Shown in pieces: positions 16,729 through 26,196 of a stretch of 64,000 nucleotides of DNA (position 1 is the first letter of the stretch; every line of letters starts with the position of its first letter). The notes below the pieces were generated by a model. The model had not been told where the DNA came from. It saw only the letters and a list, made by a program, of their open reading frames with translations, and made no database searches. Position numbers and translations under genes: made by a program. The stretch lies in assembly GCA_964477265.1 (NCBI GenBank), contig CAYZDJ010000010.1:24453-88452 (forward strand), in the 5' to 3' direction. The stretch is from CAIVPM01 sp964477265. GTDB taxonomy: Bacteria; Bacteroidota; Bacteroidia; Chitinophagales; Chitinophagaceae.

Positions 16729-17946
16729 ATGCCAACAAATATCAATAATAAAATTTTTAAATTAAAAGGCAAAGTGCAACACTATGCATGGGGTGGAAAA
16801 ACCTTTATACCAAACCTTGTTCACTTTAATAATATTGAAAATAAACCTTGTGCAGAATACTGGATGGGTGCTCATCCAAGTGCAAGCTCTACTTTAATTG
16901 TTGATGCTAATGAAGCAGCATTAACACAAATTATTGCAGAAAATATGGACACTGTTTTAACACCAGATATTATTAAACAATTTGGTGAATTGCCTTACCT
17001 ATATAAAATTTTAGATGTTAATGAAATGCTTTCAATACAAGTACATCCAACCAAGGAAGAAGCTGTAAAAGGCTTTGAGCGTGAAGAAGCTGAAGGTATT
17101 GCCATTACTGCATCTAACAGGAATTATAAAGACAAAAACCACAAGCCAGAAGTAATGATTGCATTAGGGGAATTCTGGTTGTTGCATGGCTTTATGCAGC
17201 TTGATAAAATTGAAAAAAGATTGAGCGATATTCAAGAGTTTAATGTGTTTTTGCCATTATTTAGAAGTGAAGGTTTAAAGGCTTTGTATAAAATGATAAT
17301 GGAATTAACCCAGCATGAAGTGGATGCTATTTTGGTAAATTTAATTAAAAAAGAGTTGTATCATAAACAACATGGAATGCTTGATAAATCTATGCCTGGC
17401 TGGTGGGCTTGTAAATTGCTTAACGCAAATGATGAAATAAAAAATATTGACAGAGGTGTGTTTTCAATTTACTTATTTAACATAGTTGGCTTGCAAAAAG
17501 GTGAAGGAATTTTTCAGGCAGCAGGTGTGCCACACGCTTACCTTGAAGGACAAAATGTAGAGTTGATGGCAAATAGTGATAATGTATTGCGTGGTGGTTT
17601 GACACCAAAACATATTGATGTGCCAGAGCTGATGAAGCATACTTTATTTGAACCTATTGTGCCAAATATTTTAAAAGGAGATACTGTTGGCAGCAATGAA
17701 AAAAATTACAAATGCCCTGTTCCAGATTTTGACATTAGCAAAATAGAACTCAATGCTGATAATAGTTACAAGGCTTTATCAACCTCACCAGAAATACATA
17801 TTGTAATTGATGGCGACTGTATTGTAAATGGAAAAAATGTGAATATGAGTGTAAAAAGTGGTGAAGCTTTTATGGTTTTTCCAAATGAAAATTACAGCAT
17901 TACTTCAAGTGGACATTGCGAACTTTATAAAGCTTATGTTGGTTAA
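16729..17946 (+). CDS. manA: Mannose-6-phosphate isomerase, class I
   Basis: The 405-residue product has the type I phosphomannose isomerase signature YKDKNHKPE (133-141). Zinc ligands appear in SIQVHP (Gln104, His106), Glu141 and the downstream VPHAY. It interconverts fructose-6-phosphate and mannose-6-phosphate, feeding GDP-mannose and surface glycan synthesis. The sequence VELMANSDNVLRGGLTPKHID is also typical. It stands alone between yraN (divergent) and a small secreted protein. Confidence 0.93.
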   Translation: MPTNINNKIFKLKGKVQHYAWGGKTFIPNLVHFNNIENKPCAEYWMGAHPSASSTLIVDANEAALTQIIAENMDTVLTPDIIKQFGELPYLYKILDVNEMLSIQVHPTKEEAVKGFEREEAEGIAITASNRNYKDKNHKPEVMIALGEFWLLHGFMQLDKIEKRLSDIQEFNVFLPLFRSEGLKALYKMIMELTQHEVDAILVNLIKKELYHKQHGMLDKSMPGWWACKLLNANDEIKNIDRGVFSIYLFNIVGLQKGEGIFQAAGVPHAYLEGQNVELMANSDNVLRGGLTPKHIDVPELMKHTLFEPIVPNILKGDTVGSNEKNYKCPVPDFDISKIELNADNSYKALSTSPEIHIVIDGDCIVNGKNVNMSVKSGEAFMVFPNENYSITSSGHCELYKAYVG

Positions 17947-17986
17947 AAATATTTGGAACCATTATTGTTTCATTTCAAAAAACATT

Positions 17987-18400
17987 ATGAAAAAAATAAT
18001 CTTAATACTTTTTTTATTGCCATCAATTTTATTTGCCCAAAAGCAAAATACCTGGCAATTGCTACTTAACAATAAGGTTGTTTTAAATGGTAAAATTGGC
18101 GAGATTAAAGACTATACTGTAGATAATAAAACAAAATCCATTAAAGTAAAATTAAATGCAGAAGTAACAAAAAAATGGAACGTAAGCTTTATTGTAATGG
18201 ATACTAACAAGATTGAAATATGCAGAAAAAAAATAACTGTAAATGACAATATTTTTTCCATTGCCAAAAAAAATTTTTTGAATAAGGATAACAAAAAACA
18301 GGATTTAATTGTTTATACAATACGAATACCAAGTGACAAAAAAACTGCAATGCTGGTAAAAGTTGCACCACAACCTTTGGTTAAATTATCTTTGCAATAG
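17987..18400 (+). CDS. Small secreted protein, unknown function
   Basis: The 137-residue product begins with a signal peptide (KKIILILFLLPSILFAQ). The mature part is Lys/Asn-rich and predicted mainly beta. ATG 17987 is the start because the frame upstream overlaps manA out of frame. I recognise no family. It lies 40 bp after manA on the same strand. Confidence 0.65.
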   Translation: MKKIILILFLLPSILFAQKQNTWQLLLNNKVVLNGKIGEIKDYTVDNKTKSIKVKLNAEVTKKWNVSFIVMDTNKIEICRKKITVNDNIFSIAKKNFLNKDNKKQDLIVYTIRIPSDKKTAMLVKVAPQPLVKLSLQ

Positions 18401-18436
18401 GTATATACAATCACTCAAAATTATTATAGATTTTTT

Positions 18437-18498
18437 TCTCGCAGACAGCACAGATAATACAGAAAATATCTGTGATATTAGCGTTATCTGTGAGAGAT
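18437..18498. repeat. Dyad repeat of the CACAGATA / TATCTGTG type
   Basis: CACAGATA (18449-18456) is mirrored by TATCTGTG (18467-18474). The outer parts TCTCGCAG and TTATCTGTGAGAGA (18484-18497) extend an imperfect dyad. It lies between a secreted-protein gene and recF and belongs to the family seen at 25010, 33212, 55808 and 61530. Confidence 0.75.
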
Positions 18499-18532
18499 TA
18501 ATTAAATTTAATTCTTTCAGGAAAAAGATTTA

Positions 18533-19627
18533 ATGAAGATGTTGCAACTGCAAAATATCGGTCTTACACAGTTTAGAAACCATGTTTCAAAGCAATATAT
18601 TTTTACAAAAAATATTGTTGGTATTTGTGGTGCAAATGGAACAGGCAAAACCAATTTACTTGATGCCATATATTATTTAAGCTTTTGCAAAAGTTACTTT
18701 AACAGAACAGATTCAAGCAATGCAACACATAGCCATCAAGGGTTTAGGCTTGAGGGTAATTTTGTGTTAAACAATACCAACAATAATGCTACCTGCATTG
18801 TGAGAGAAAATAATAAGAAAGAATTTTACTTTAACAACGAGGAATATAAAAAACTGTCTCAACACATTGGTCAGCTACCTTGTGTAATAATTGCACCAGA
18901 TGATGTTGAATTAATTACAGGTGCAAGCGAGTTGAGAAGAAGGTTTATTGATGTAATATTGTCTCAAACCAATTACAATTATTTACAGCATTTAATTGAT
19001 TATAATAATATACTTCAGCAACGCAATAGCTTATTAAAGCAACAAGCCATTACTGGTAACATTGATGATGTTTTGTTTAATATTTTAACACAACAATTAG
19101 CAGCAAAAGGCAATATTATTTTTAAAGAGCGACAAGAGTTTTTAGAAACTTTTTTACCAAAGGTTATTGCCAATTATAAAACAATAGCCAATACTGCTGA
19201 TGAAATAATATGCAACTATCAATCTCAATTATTCAATAAAATCTTTAGCGATTTGTTGCAACAAAGTTTACAAACAGATTTTGCTGTACAACGCACCACT
19301 ATTGGCATTCATAAAGATGATATTGAGTTTTTAATGCATGACATCAAATTTAAAACTGAAGCATCGCAAGGACAAAGAAAAAGTTTATTGTTTGCATTAA
19401 AGCTAAGTGAATGGCAAACTTTACAAGAACATAAAGGCTTCTACCCTATTTTATTGTTGGATGATGTTTTTGAGAAATTAGATACTGACAGGATGAACAA
19501 TTTACTGCATATTGTAAGCAACAAAAACAATTGCCAGGTTTTTATTACAGATACACATAAAGAAAGACTGGAACTGCAATTAAAAAACTTGAATACAGAT
19601 TTTGAAGTTATTGAATTGCATTCATAA
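18533..19627 (+). CDS. recF: DNA replication and repair protein RecF
   Basis: The 364-residue SMC-like ATPase has Walker A GANGTGKT (33-40), the RecF segment IIAPDDVELITGASELRRRFID, signature ASQGQRKSLLFALKLSEW, Walker B LLLDDVFEKLD and the D-loop ITDTHKERL. It loads RecA with RecO/RecR at gaps in duplex DNA. A second ATG two codons downstream (18539) is equally possible. It is not beside dnaA or gyrB, as is usual in Bacteroidota. The desaturase gene follows after 82 bp. Confidence 0.95.
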   Translation: MKMLQLQNIGLTQFRNHVSKQYIFTKNIVGICGANGTGKTNLLDAIYYLSFCKSYFNRTDSSNATHSHQGFRLEGNFVLNNTNNNATCIVRENNKKEFYFNNEEYKKLSQHIGQLPCVIIAPDDVELITGASELRRRFIDVILSQTNYNYLQHLIDYNNILQQRNSLLKQQAITGNIDDVLFNILTQQLAAKGNIIFKERQEFLETFLPKVIANYKTIANTADEIICNYQSQLFNKIFSDLLQQSLQTDFAVQRTTIGIHKDDIEFLMHDIKFKTEASQGQRKSLLFALKLSEWQTLQEHKGFYPILLLDDVFEKLDTDRMNNLLHIVSNKNNCQVFITDTHKERLELQLKNLNTDFEVIELHS

Positions 19628-19709
19628 CCAACAAGCATATTATTTTAAATGAAAAAAAATAATGTAAAAACATTGAGTTACATTTACAAACTCTGATAAA
19701 ATAACAATA

Positions 19710-20717
19710 ATGCAAAATATCTATACAAATGAGGTGGCTAAGAATATGGAAGTGATTGGAATGCTTGAGCAATTTGTAGGCGAAACCGTAGATAAAGATT
19801 TATTAGACCCTGATGATTGCTGGCAACCAACAGATTTTTTGCCTGATATGACACAAGATGATGCTTTGGATGAAGTAAAAAAATTAAGGGAAAGAACAGC
19901 TTGCATTCCTGATAGTATTATTTGTTCTTTAATTGGCAACATGATTACCGAAGAGGCTTTGCCAAGCTATCAAACTTATTTTAATTTATTGGTAAATGAA
20001 GATAGGGATTTAACAAGCACAAATGGTTGGGTGCGTTGGAGCAGAGCGTGGACTGCAGAGGAAAACAGGCATGGTGATTTGTTAAATAAATATTTATATC
20101 TTTCAGGAAGATGTGATATGACTACTGTAGAACAAACCATTCACAGACTTATTTATAATGGTTTTGATGCAGGTGCAAATGGCGATCCTTATCAGGCTAT
20201 TGTTTACACTTCATTTCAGGAAAGGGCTACAAAAATTTCTCACGTAAATACAGGTAAACTTGCAGATAAAGCTGGTGACAATAGCTTATCAAGAATTTGC
20301 AAGCAAATTGCTGGCGATGAGGCAAGGCATGAGAAAGCTTACAAATCTTTTATGTCAAGGGTGTTTGAAATTGACCCAAACGGTGCCATAAAATCTTTTG
20401 AAACATTGATGCGTAAACAAATTGTAATGCCAATTGCTTTAATGGCAGATGGTAATAAAAACCCAAACATATTTGTTGACTTTTCTGCCATTACCCAAAA
20501 GATTGGTGTTTACACAACCTGGGATTATGCCAATATTATTGACCATCTTGTAAAACTTTGGAACATAGAACACCTCACAGACCTGAAAGATGGTGCAGCA
20601 AAGGCACAAGAATATTTATGCAAATTATCTGAAAGATACAAACGAATTGCAGATAGAATGAAAGTGCCTGATGAAATTAATTTATCGTGGCTTAATAAAG
20701 GAAAGACTGTATTGTAA
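19710..20717 (+). CDS. Acyl-ACP desaturase (soluble di-iron)
   Basis: The 335-residue product is a stearoyl-ACP delta-9-type desaturase. Its two iron-ligand motifs are EENRHG (117-122) and DEARHE (203-208), with a further Glu in helix ITEEALPSY. It should introduce a double bond into ACP-bound fatty acids in the cytosol, needing oxygen and ferredoxin. Its presence suggests an aerobic or microaerobic lifestyle. The gene is monocistronic in appearance, followed by an inverted repeat at 20742-20806. Confidence 0.93.
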   Translation: MQNIYTNEVAKNMEVIGMLEQFVGETVDKDLLDPDDCWQPTDFLPDMTQDDALDEVKKLRERTACIPDSIICSLIGNMITEEALPSYQTYFNLLVNEDRDLTSTNGWVRWSRAWTAEENRHGDLLNKYLYLSGRCDMTTVEQTIHRLIYNGFDAGANGDPYQAIVYTSFQERATKISHVNTGKLADKAGDNSLSRICKQIAGDEARHEKAYKSFMSRVFEIDPNGAIKSFETLMRKQIVMPIALMADGNKNPNIFVDFSAITQKIGVYTTWDYANIIDHLVKLWNIEHLTDLKDGAAKAQEYLCKLSERYKRIADRMKVPDEINLSWLNKGKTVL

Positions 20718-20741
20718 TAAAAAATAACAACAACGAATTTA

Positions 20742-20806
20742 TCTGGCTACAGCAACAATTATTTTGTAATTATTCCTTCAATAACCTATTCTTCAAAGTA
20801 GCCAGA
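20742..20806 (+). terminator. Long-loop inverted repeat after the desaturase gene
   Basis: TCTGGCTAC (20742-20750) is perfectly complementary to GTAGCCAGA (20798-20806), and a T-rich stretch follows. The 47-base loop is long for a simple terminator, so a structured 3' UTR is another reading. Confidence 0.4.
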
Positions 20807-20857
20807 ATATTATTTTTTAGCTTATGCCAACATAAATTTTACTGGCAAACAACTTAC

Positions 20858-20868
20858 CCCCTATTTTT
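20858..20868 (+). promoter_or_regulatory. CCCCTATTTTT motif, copy 1
   Basis: The word CCCCTATTTTT lies 16 bases before the TTG start of the DUF3667 gene. The same word precedes mazG (26430) and the SpoIIM-like gene (59657). TATTTTT may be a variant -7 box. Confidence 0.45.
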
Positions 20869-20884
20869 AAAAAAAATTTAACTG

Positions 20885-22003
20885 TTGAGTCATCTACACG
20901 AACGCGAGGAAAAAATTTGCTTAAACTGCAACGCTGCTATTTATGGCAGATATTGCCATGTATGCGGACAAGAAAATATTGAACCAAAAGAAAGCTTCTG
21001 GCATTTGGCATCTCATTTTATTGCAGATTTATTTCATTACGATGGCAAGTTTTTGAAGACTATAAAATATCTTTTGTTTAGGCCTGGTTTTCTGGCAAAA
21101 GAACATTTGCGTGGCAGACGTGCAGATTATTTGCACCCTATAAGGCTATATATTTTTGTAAGTGCATTTTTCTTTTTAATTGTTTTTGGATTTTATACAA
21201 AGCATAAAGCATCTCATTTTGAAGATAAAACAAGTGAACATTACATTAAAATAACTCAGGACTTAAAAGAAGACAAAGCAGCTAAAGTAGCATTGTTGTC
21301 AAGCAAGGATAATACTGTTATCAATAAAGAACGCATACAAAATAAAATAATATGGATTGATTCTGCAATTGTGCTTTTGCAAAAAGATACAACAGCAAAA
21401 GAGCAAGCTTTATTATATGCTGAATATGGCAATGAATGGCAAGAATATTACTGGCAAAAGCGAATGACTAAACAAACGTATTTAGACTCACAAAATAAAT
21501 TACCACTAGAAAAACGTGATGGTTTTTTTAAGAAGAAAGAACATCTGGTAAATATTGCTATTGAAGAAAAAGCAAAGCAGCAAAACATTACATCAGGAGA
21601 GGCTATACTTGATATGCTTTTGCACAATATACCAAAAGGCTTATTTATTAGCTTACCAGTTTATGCCTTAATACTTTTTATAATTTATTATCGTAATAAA
21701 AAATACACGTATGTAAGCCATCTTATTTTCTCTATTCATTTGTTCTGTTTTACCTTTTTATTAATATTAAGCAGCATGTGGTTTAACAGTTTATTTACTG
21801 TTTTGCACATAAAACTTAATAATTATATAAGTTTGGTTGCTTTTATAATAGCCATGCTATATACCTATAAAGGATTACGCAATTTTTATGAACAGCGAAG
21901 AGCCAAAACGATTGCTAAATTTTTAATACTATCTTTTTCATGCATATTAATAGCATTGCTTGTTTTTACAATTGCATTTTCAATATCAGCATTAACTGCA
22001 TAA
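20885..22003 (+). CDS. DUF3667 membrane protein with N-terminal zinc ribbon
   Basis: The 372-residue product starts with a two-Cys-pair ribbon (CLNCNAAIYGRYCHVCGQ, about residues 12-29), then the DUF3667 core FWHLASHFIADLFHYDGKFLKT...LLFRPG followed by HLRGRRADYLHPIRLYIF. One span lies near 90-108 and four near the C-terminus (about 250-372); a charged soluble loop of about 130 residues lies between. The start is TTG: an in-frame stop at 20879-20881 leaves only CTG or TTG before the Cys ribbon. Function unknown. Confidence 0.85.
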   Translation: MSHLHEREEKICLNCNAAIYGRYCHVCGQENIEPKESFWHLASHFIADLFHYDGKFLKTIKYLLFRPGFLAKEHLRGRRADYLHPIRLYIFVSAFFFLIVFGFYTKHKASHFEDKTSEHYIKITQDLKEDKAAKVALLSSKDNTVINKERIQNKIIWIDSAIVLLQKDTTAKEQALLYAEYGNEWQEYYWQKRMTKQTYLDSQNKLPLEKRDGFFKKKEHLVNIAIEEKAKQQNITSGEAILDMLLHNIPKGLFISLPVYALILFIIYYRNKKYTYVSHLIFSIHLFCFTFLLILSSMWFNSLFTVLHIKLNNYISLVAFIIAMLYTYKGLRNFYEQRRAKTIAKFLILSFSCILIALLVFTIAFSISALTA

Positions 22004-22106
22004 AAGCAACTTTTATTTCACCATTTTTTAATATAAAACTTTATTTCCTAATTACCTCAAATACACTTTTAACAACAATTTACTTTAATTTGTAGCAAAT
22101 ACTAAT

Positions 22107-23447
22107 ATGAAAACAAAATACTTTACACTACTATTTTTATTGGGATTATTCAGCAATGCAATTTCGCAGAACATTAAAGAATCTGCCATTGAATACATCA
22201 TATCTAAATTGCCATTAACGCCATTGCCTGCATCTGTAAAAAATTATCAGGTTACAATAGTTGCAGCCTATGAAGAGAAAAATAAAAAGCTACAGGATGA
22301 ATATGAAGCAGACAAAAAAAAGGCAGAAGATGAATATGTAGCTGCCATAAAAAAGTTTAAGGATGACAGCCTTGCTGCTGAAAAACAATATCCATTGGAT
22401 GTGATTACATACAAAAAAAATGTAGAAGAGGCTGAGAAAAAGTATAATGCCGAAATGGAAGAGTATAAAAAGAAAAGCTTGGGCAGTAAAGTTGTTGAAA
22501 AAGTGTTTCTTAACCAGAACGATAAACCAGTAAAACACTTACCCAGCGAGCCTTACAAAAGATTGCCATCTTATCCTTACAAAAGGATTGTAGAAAAGCC
22601 ATATCTACAAAAGACTTATGATTTACCAACCATGGCATCAACTTATATTCACTTAAACAATTTAGAAAACAATGCAGCCAATGCCATAAAAATTATTGTA
22701 ACCATTTATGGCTACGACTTTACCAATCCACGTATTTTAAGTGAGCAAAGAAATGTGGCAAGCTATGGTACAGGCAGTGGCGTGCAAGGTGGCTCACAAA
22801 TTTATTACCATTCAGAATATTCATATCGCCATCCAATGGCTGTAAAAGTTATTATGCCTGATGGAAAAGAAATTTTGAACCACACGCCACCACAATTAAA
22901 TATGTATAAAATTGCTTCTTCGCAAAACAGCACAGCTGCTCCAAGCCTTAACACAGAAATTATTGTAAAAACAACCGAAGAAAAAATTTTTCAGGAGGGC
23001 TTGCAGTTTATTAATAATTATTTGAACGATAAATTTGGAATAGCTAAAGAAAAAAGAAAAACAGAATTGTTTTATATTAAAAAAGGTGGCGATGAATATG
23101 CAGATTTAACCAATGCCTTTAATACTGCATCAAGTGCATTAACCATGCTTGAAAATGATGAAGCAACAGCCAAAACACAATTGCAGCAAGCAACAGACCT
23201 TTGGAGCACTGCATTAAAGGAATCGAACCCAGGCGATAAAAAAGCAAGGATTGATAAAGATGTAACCATTGCTATTTGCTTTAATTTATTAGAGATGAAT
23301 TTGGTTTTACGCAACCATGCTGCAGGCATGGCAATTCTTCAAAAGCTTAACACGCTTGATTTATCTAATAAGGAAAGGATGAAAAAGGCACAGTACGAAA
23401 TGGACTTTGCCGATTTAAAAAAACGTTTAAACATTAACAACAACTAA
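22107..23447 (+). CDS. Secreted protein with coiled-coil segment, unknown function
   Basis: The 446-residue product has a signal peptide (MKTKYFTLLFLLGLFSNAIS). Residues about 50-115 are strongly charged and heptad-like (KKKAEDEYVAAIKKFKDDS), a likely coiled coil. A Pro/Tyr-rich stretch (PSEPYKRLPSYPYKR) follows, then a globular part with a repeat-like helical end (SALTMLENDEATAKTQLQQA) that may be TPR-like. It sits 14 bp before a second secreted-protein gene, so the pair is probably one operon. I recognise no named family. Confidence 0.7.
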   Translation: MKTKYFTLLFLLGLFSNAISQNIKESAIEYIISKLPLTPLPASVKNYQVTIVAAYEEKNKKLQDEYEADKKKAEDEYVAAIKKFKDDSLAAEKQYPLDVITYKKNVEEAEKKYNAEMEEYKKKSLGSKVVEKVFLNQNDKPVKHLPSEPYKRLPSYPYKRIVEKPYLQKTYDLPTMASTYIHLNNLENNAANAIKIIVTIYGYDFTNPRILSEQRNVASYGTGSGVQGGSQIYYHSEYSYRHPMAVKVIMPDGKEILNHTPPQLNMYKIASSQNSTAAPSLNTEIIVKTTEEKIFQEGLQFINNYLNDKFGIAKEKRKTELFYIKKGGDEYADLTNAFNTASSALTMLENDEATAKTQLQQATDLWSTALKESNPGDKKARIDKDVTIAICFNLLEMNLVLRNHAAGMAILQKLNTLDLSNKERMKKAQYEMDFADLKKRLNINNN

Positions 23448-23461
23448 TACAAAACAAATAC

Positions 23462-24928
23462 ATGAAAAAACAATTTTTATCTATTACATTGCTATTTGCA
23501 TCATTGTTTTCAATTGCACAGTTTAATGTTACTGTAAGCAATGGTGTTTCGTATGACTTTAAAAAAAAGCCAACATTGCAGGCATTCAATACAGGCAACA
23601 AAACATTGATGCTGGTAAGGTATTACGAAAATTTCTTTAACACATATGATGCATTTTCATTGGAGAATAATACGCTTAACAATCTTGGTAAAATAAAGAT
23701 TGATAATGGCAACTTCAATAACATGACAGAGATTAACAGTGTAAACCAATTGGGTAATAAGGTATTTGCATTGGTGGAAAATAAAAACAAGGACGAAGGA
23801 AAAAACAAGCTGACTGTTAGAAGCATTGACGAGTATGGCACTTTGGGCAACGATGAAAAAACAATTGGTGCTATAGAGTATGAAAAACGCAGCGACCCAG
23901 GCACTTGGCTTGCTTATGTAACAGAAGATAAAAAGCACCTTGCAGTGGTAATGGTAAATCCCTATGTAAAAGGTCAGCCATTAAGCTGTAAATATTTTTT
24001 CTATGATGAGAATTTTAAGGAAATAAGCAGCAGCAACTTTACTATTGGCAACGAAAAAAAGAAATCATATTTATTTAAGTTACTTGCATCAAACGCAGGC
24101 GATTTTTATTTGATTAATGAAGAGTTTGACAAGTCTTATATTTTTCCTGTGGTGTATAAAAAACCTGCTGCTGATAAAGCTTTCAGCGAATTTCCTGTAA
24201 TGCTAAACGAGCCATTTAAAAATTTTAACTACACAAGTGCCATTGCACCAAATGGCAATCTGGTTGTAGCTGGTTACTACCAGGAAAAAAAAGGATTTAT
24301 TGTTGGCGATGTACAAGTAAAAGGTGTTTGGGTTTATACAAGCGACAAACCAACTGTTGCTACACAACCATTTGATAAACCTATGAAAAACCTTGTTGCA
24401 CGTGGGCTTTCATTTTTGGGCAATACCATGTTTATTACTGGCGAAGATGTAAAGCAAACAACAGTGCCTACACGTCCAGGTTCTATGAGCTTTGAAGAGA
24501 ATATTAATTATGCATTTGAAAATATTTTAATTACAGGCTACGACTTATCTGCTGATACAAAATATGATTTGCCACTTACCAGAAAAGATGCAGCAACAAA
24601 TAATACAACACATGTTATACCAGCATTTGGCGTTGTTAATGGCAAGTACCATCTAATGTTCTCTGACTATGAAAATAAATACGACCAGAAAGCTTATCAA
24701 TACAATAAAATTCCTGTGCTGGTTTCTATAAACAAAGATGGATTGATGGAGCAACCTGTGCCGTATAAAAAAGCTATTAAAACTGCACTGCAGGAGCAAA
24801 ATGACCAAAGCAATATTTACACAGGCTATGCTAGCTTATTTACTGGTTTGTCTTGCGTGGTAAATAATTCATTTGTATTTTTTAGCCACACTTCAAACAA
24901 TCAAAAAGCAGTTGTGGTGCTAAAATAA
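23462..24928 (+). CDS. Secreted protein, probably beta-rich, unknown function
   Basis: The 488-residue product has a signal peptide (KKQFLSITLLFASLFSIAQ). Repeated strand-turn blocks (NGNLVVAGYYQEKKGFIVG; FLGNTMFITGEDV; NGKYHLMFSDYENKYDQKAY) suggest a beta-propeller-like fold. The gene follows 22107-23447 by 14 bp and likely shares its transcript. The protein at 46694 has a comparable layout, but I cannot establish homology by eye. A terminator follows at 24977. Confidence 0.65.
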   Translation: MKKQFLSITLLFASLFSIAQFNVTVSNGVSYDFKKKPTLQAFNTGNKTLMLVRYYENFFNTYDAFSLENNTLNNLGKIKIDNGNFNNMTEINSVNQLGNKVFALVENKNKDEGKNKLTVRSIDEYGTLGNDEKTIGAIEYEKRSDPGTWLAYVTEDKKHLAVVMVNPYVKGQPLSCKYFFYDENFKEISSSNFTIGNEKKKSYLFKLLASNAGDFYLINEEFDKSYIFPVVYKKPAADKAFSEFPVMLNEPFKNFNYTSAIAPNGNLVVAGYYQEKKGFIVGDVQVKGVWVYTSDKPTVATQPFDKPMKNLVARGLSFLGNTMFITGEDVKQTTVPTRPGSMSFEENINYAFENILITGYDLSADTKYDLPLTRKDAATNNTTHVIPAFGVVNGKYHLMFSDYENKYDQKAYQYNKIPVLVSINKDGLMEQPVPYKKAIKTALQEQNDQSNIYTGYASLFTGLSCVVNNSFVFFSHTSNNQKAVVVLK

Positions 24929-24976
24929 AAACACCCTGAATTTAATAGCCAGAATAAAGTTTACTTAATCAATTAT

Positions 24977-25011
24977 AGAATGTACAGATTTTTTCTGTGC
25001 ATTCTTTTTTT
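24977..25011 (+). terminator. Rho-independent terminator after the secreted-protein pair
   Basis: AGAATGTACAGA (24977-24988) pairs with TCTGTGCATTCT (24994-25005), with one G-T wobble, around a five-base loop, and is followed by six T. Confidence 0.85.
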
Positions 25012-25195
25012 GCAGTAATGAAAGTTGTTTAAAATTTAGTTTTCTTAAAAATCAATTACTATGCATTTAACCGCAAAGCACACAAAGAAAACACAACACA
25101 GAGTTAGCAAAGGTTTGAACTAAATCTTTTTGTATTTCTTTGCGAAACCATTGTGTCCTTTGCGGTTTAAATAATTTTAAACAACTTCACTGCAA
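25010..25195. repeat. Nested palindromic element between convergent genes
   Basis: Three nested inverted pairs are visible: TTGCAGT 25010-25016 with ACTGCAA 25189-25195; AAGTTGTTTAAAATT 25022-25036 with a perfect 15-base complement at 25173-25187; and AACCGCAAAGCACACAAAG 25069-25087 with a near-perfect complement at about 25149-25167. The element fills the space between two convergent genes. Confidence 0.9.
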
Positions 25196-25218
25196 TAAAA
25201 AAATACAATTATATATGG

Positions 25219-26196
25219 TTAATGCTTCAATGGCCTTTTTTTAATCATGCCACCTTTGGTGTCTCTTATGCTGCTCATTACCACAAAAGCGTCCTTATCA
25301 ATTTTTTCAAGCTCGGTGTTAAATTTATTTACTTCAAGCCTGGTTAATACGGTATAAACTATTTCAATATCTTTTCTTTCGCCTTTATTGCCAAAGCCAC
25401 TTTTTCCGTTGTAAACAGTTACACCACGCCCCAGGTTTTCAATAATCATTTGTTTTATCTTTTGGCTGTGTGCAGATATAATGGTAACGCCAGTATATTC
25501 CTCAATACCTTCAATAACAAAGTCGAGGGTTTTTGAAGCAGATAAATAAGTAATCATGGAATACAAAGCAATTTCTACCGAAAGAAAATAAGCTGCTGCC
25601 GAAAAAATAATAATATTGATAACAATAATAATATCGCCAATGGTGGCTGCAAATTTCCTGCTTAAATAAATTGCCAATACTTCTGTGCCATCAATTACTG
25701 CTCCACCCCTTACAGATAAGCCAATGCCTGCACCCAGAAAAAAACCACCAAATACTGCCACCAGCAAATTGTCTTTTGTAACATCAGGGAAAGTAACTGT
25801 GCCCACAACAAGTGCAAGACCCAGAATAGCTATCATTGTTTTAATGGCAAATGCTTTACCTATTGTATTATAGCCAAGAATAACAAAGGGAATATTAATG
25901 CAAATAAGTAAAATGTACAGTGGAATGGGAGTTGTTGCAGAAATTAAAAGTGAAATACCTGTAGCACCACCATCAATAAAATGATTGGTAAGTAAAAAGC
26001 CCTTGAAGCCAAACGCTGCCGAAAACACGCCTAAAGTAATTAAAGAAAAATCCTTTACATTTCTTACAAATGCCCTTTTAAAAGCCAGCATTCCTTTGGC
26101 AAGCTGATAATTGGAGTAATCGTTTTTTTTACCCAATTTTTTGCCCTTGCCTTTCAGTGTTGTTTGTATAACTATTTGTGTGAGGAATGGGTTCAT
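25219..26196 (-). CDS. YitT family membrane protein (DUF161 + DUF2179)
   Basis: The 325-residue product has about five spans (residues 50-225) and a cytosolic C-terminal DUF2179 domain (about 230-315: TGVTIISAHSQKIKQMIIENL, RGVTVYNGKSGF). The FIDGGATGISLLIS and GAVIDGTEVLAIYLSRKF elements are typical of YitT. The family is widespread and its transport role is not defined. It has a long basic N-terminal tail of about 40 residues (KGKGKKLGKK). Confidence 0.9.
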   Translation of the reverse strand: MNPFLTQIVIQTTLKGKGKKLGKKNDYSNYQLAKGMLAFKRAFVRNVKDFSLITLGVFSAAFGFKGFLLTNHFIDGGATGISLLISATTPIPLYILLICINIPFVILGYNTIGKAFAIKTMIAILGLALVVGTVTFPDVTKDNLLVAVFGGFFLGAGIGLSVRGGAVIDGTEVLAIYLSRKFAATIGDIIIVINIIIFSAAAYFLSVEIALYSMITYLSASKTLDFVIEGIEEYTGVTIISAHSQKIKQMIIENLGRGVTVYNGKSGFGNKGERKDIEIVYTVLTRLEVNKFNTELEKIDKDAFVVMSSIRDTKGGMIKKRPLKH

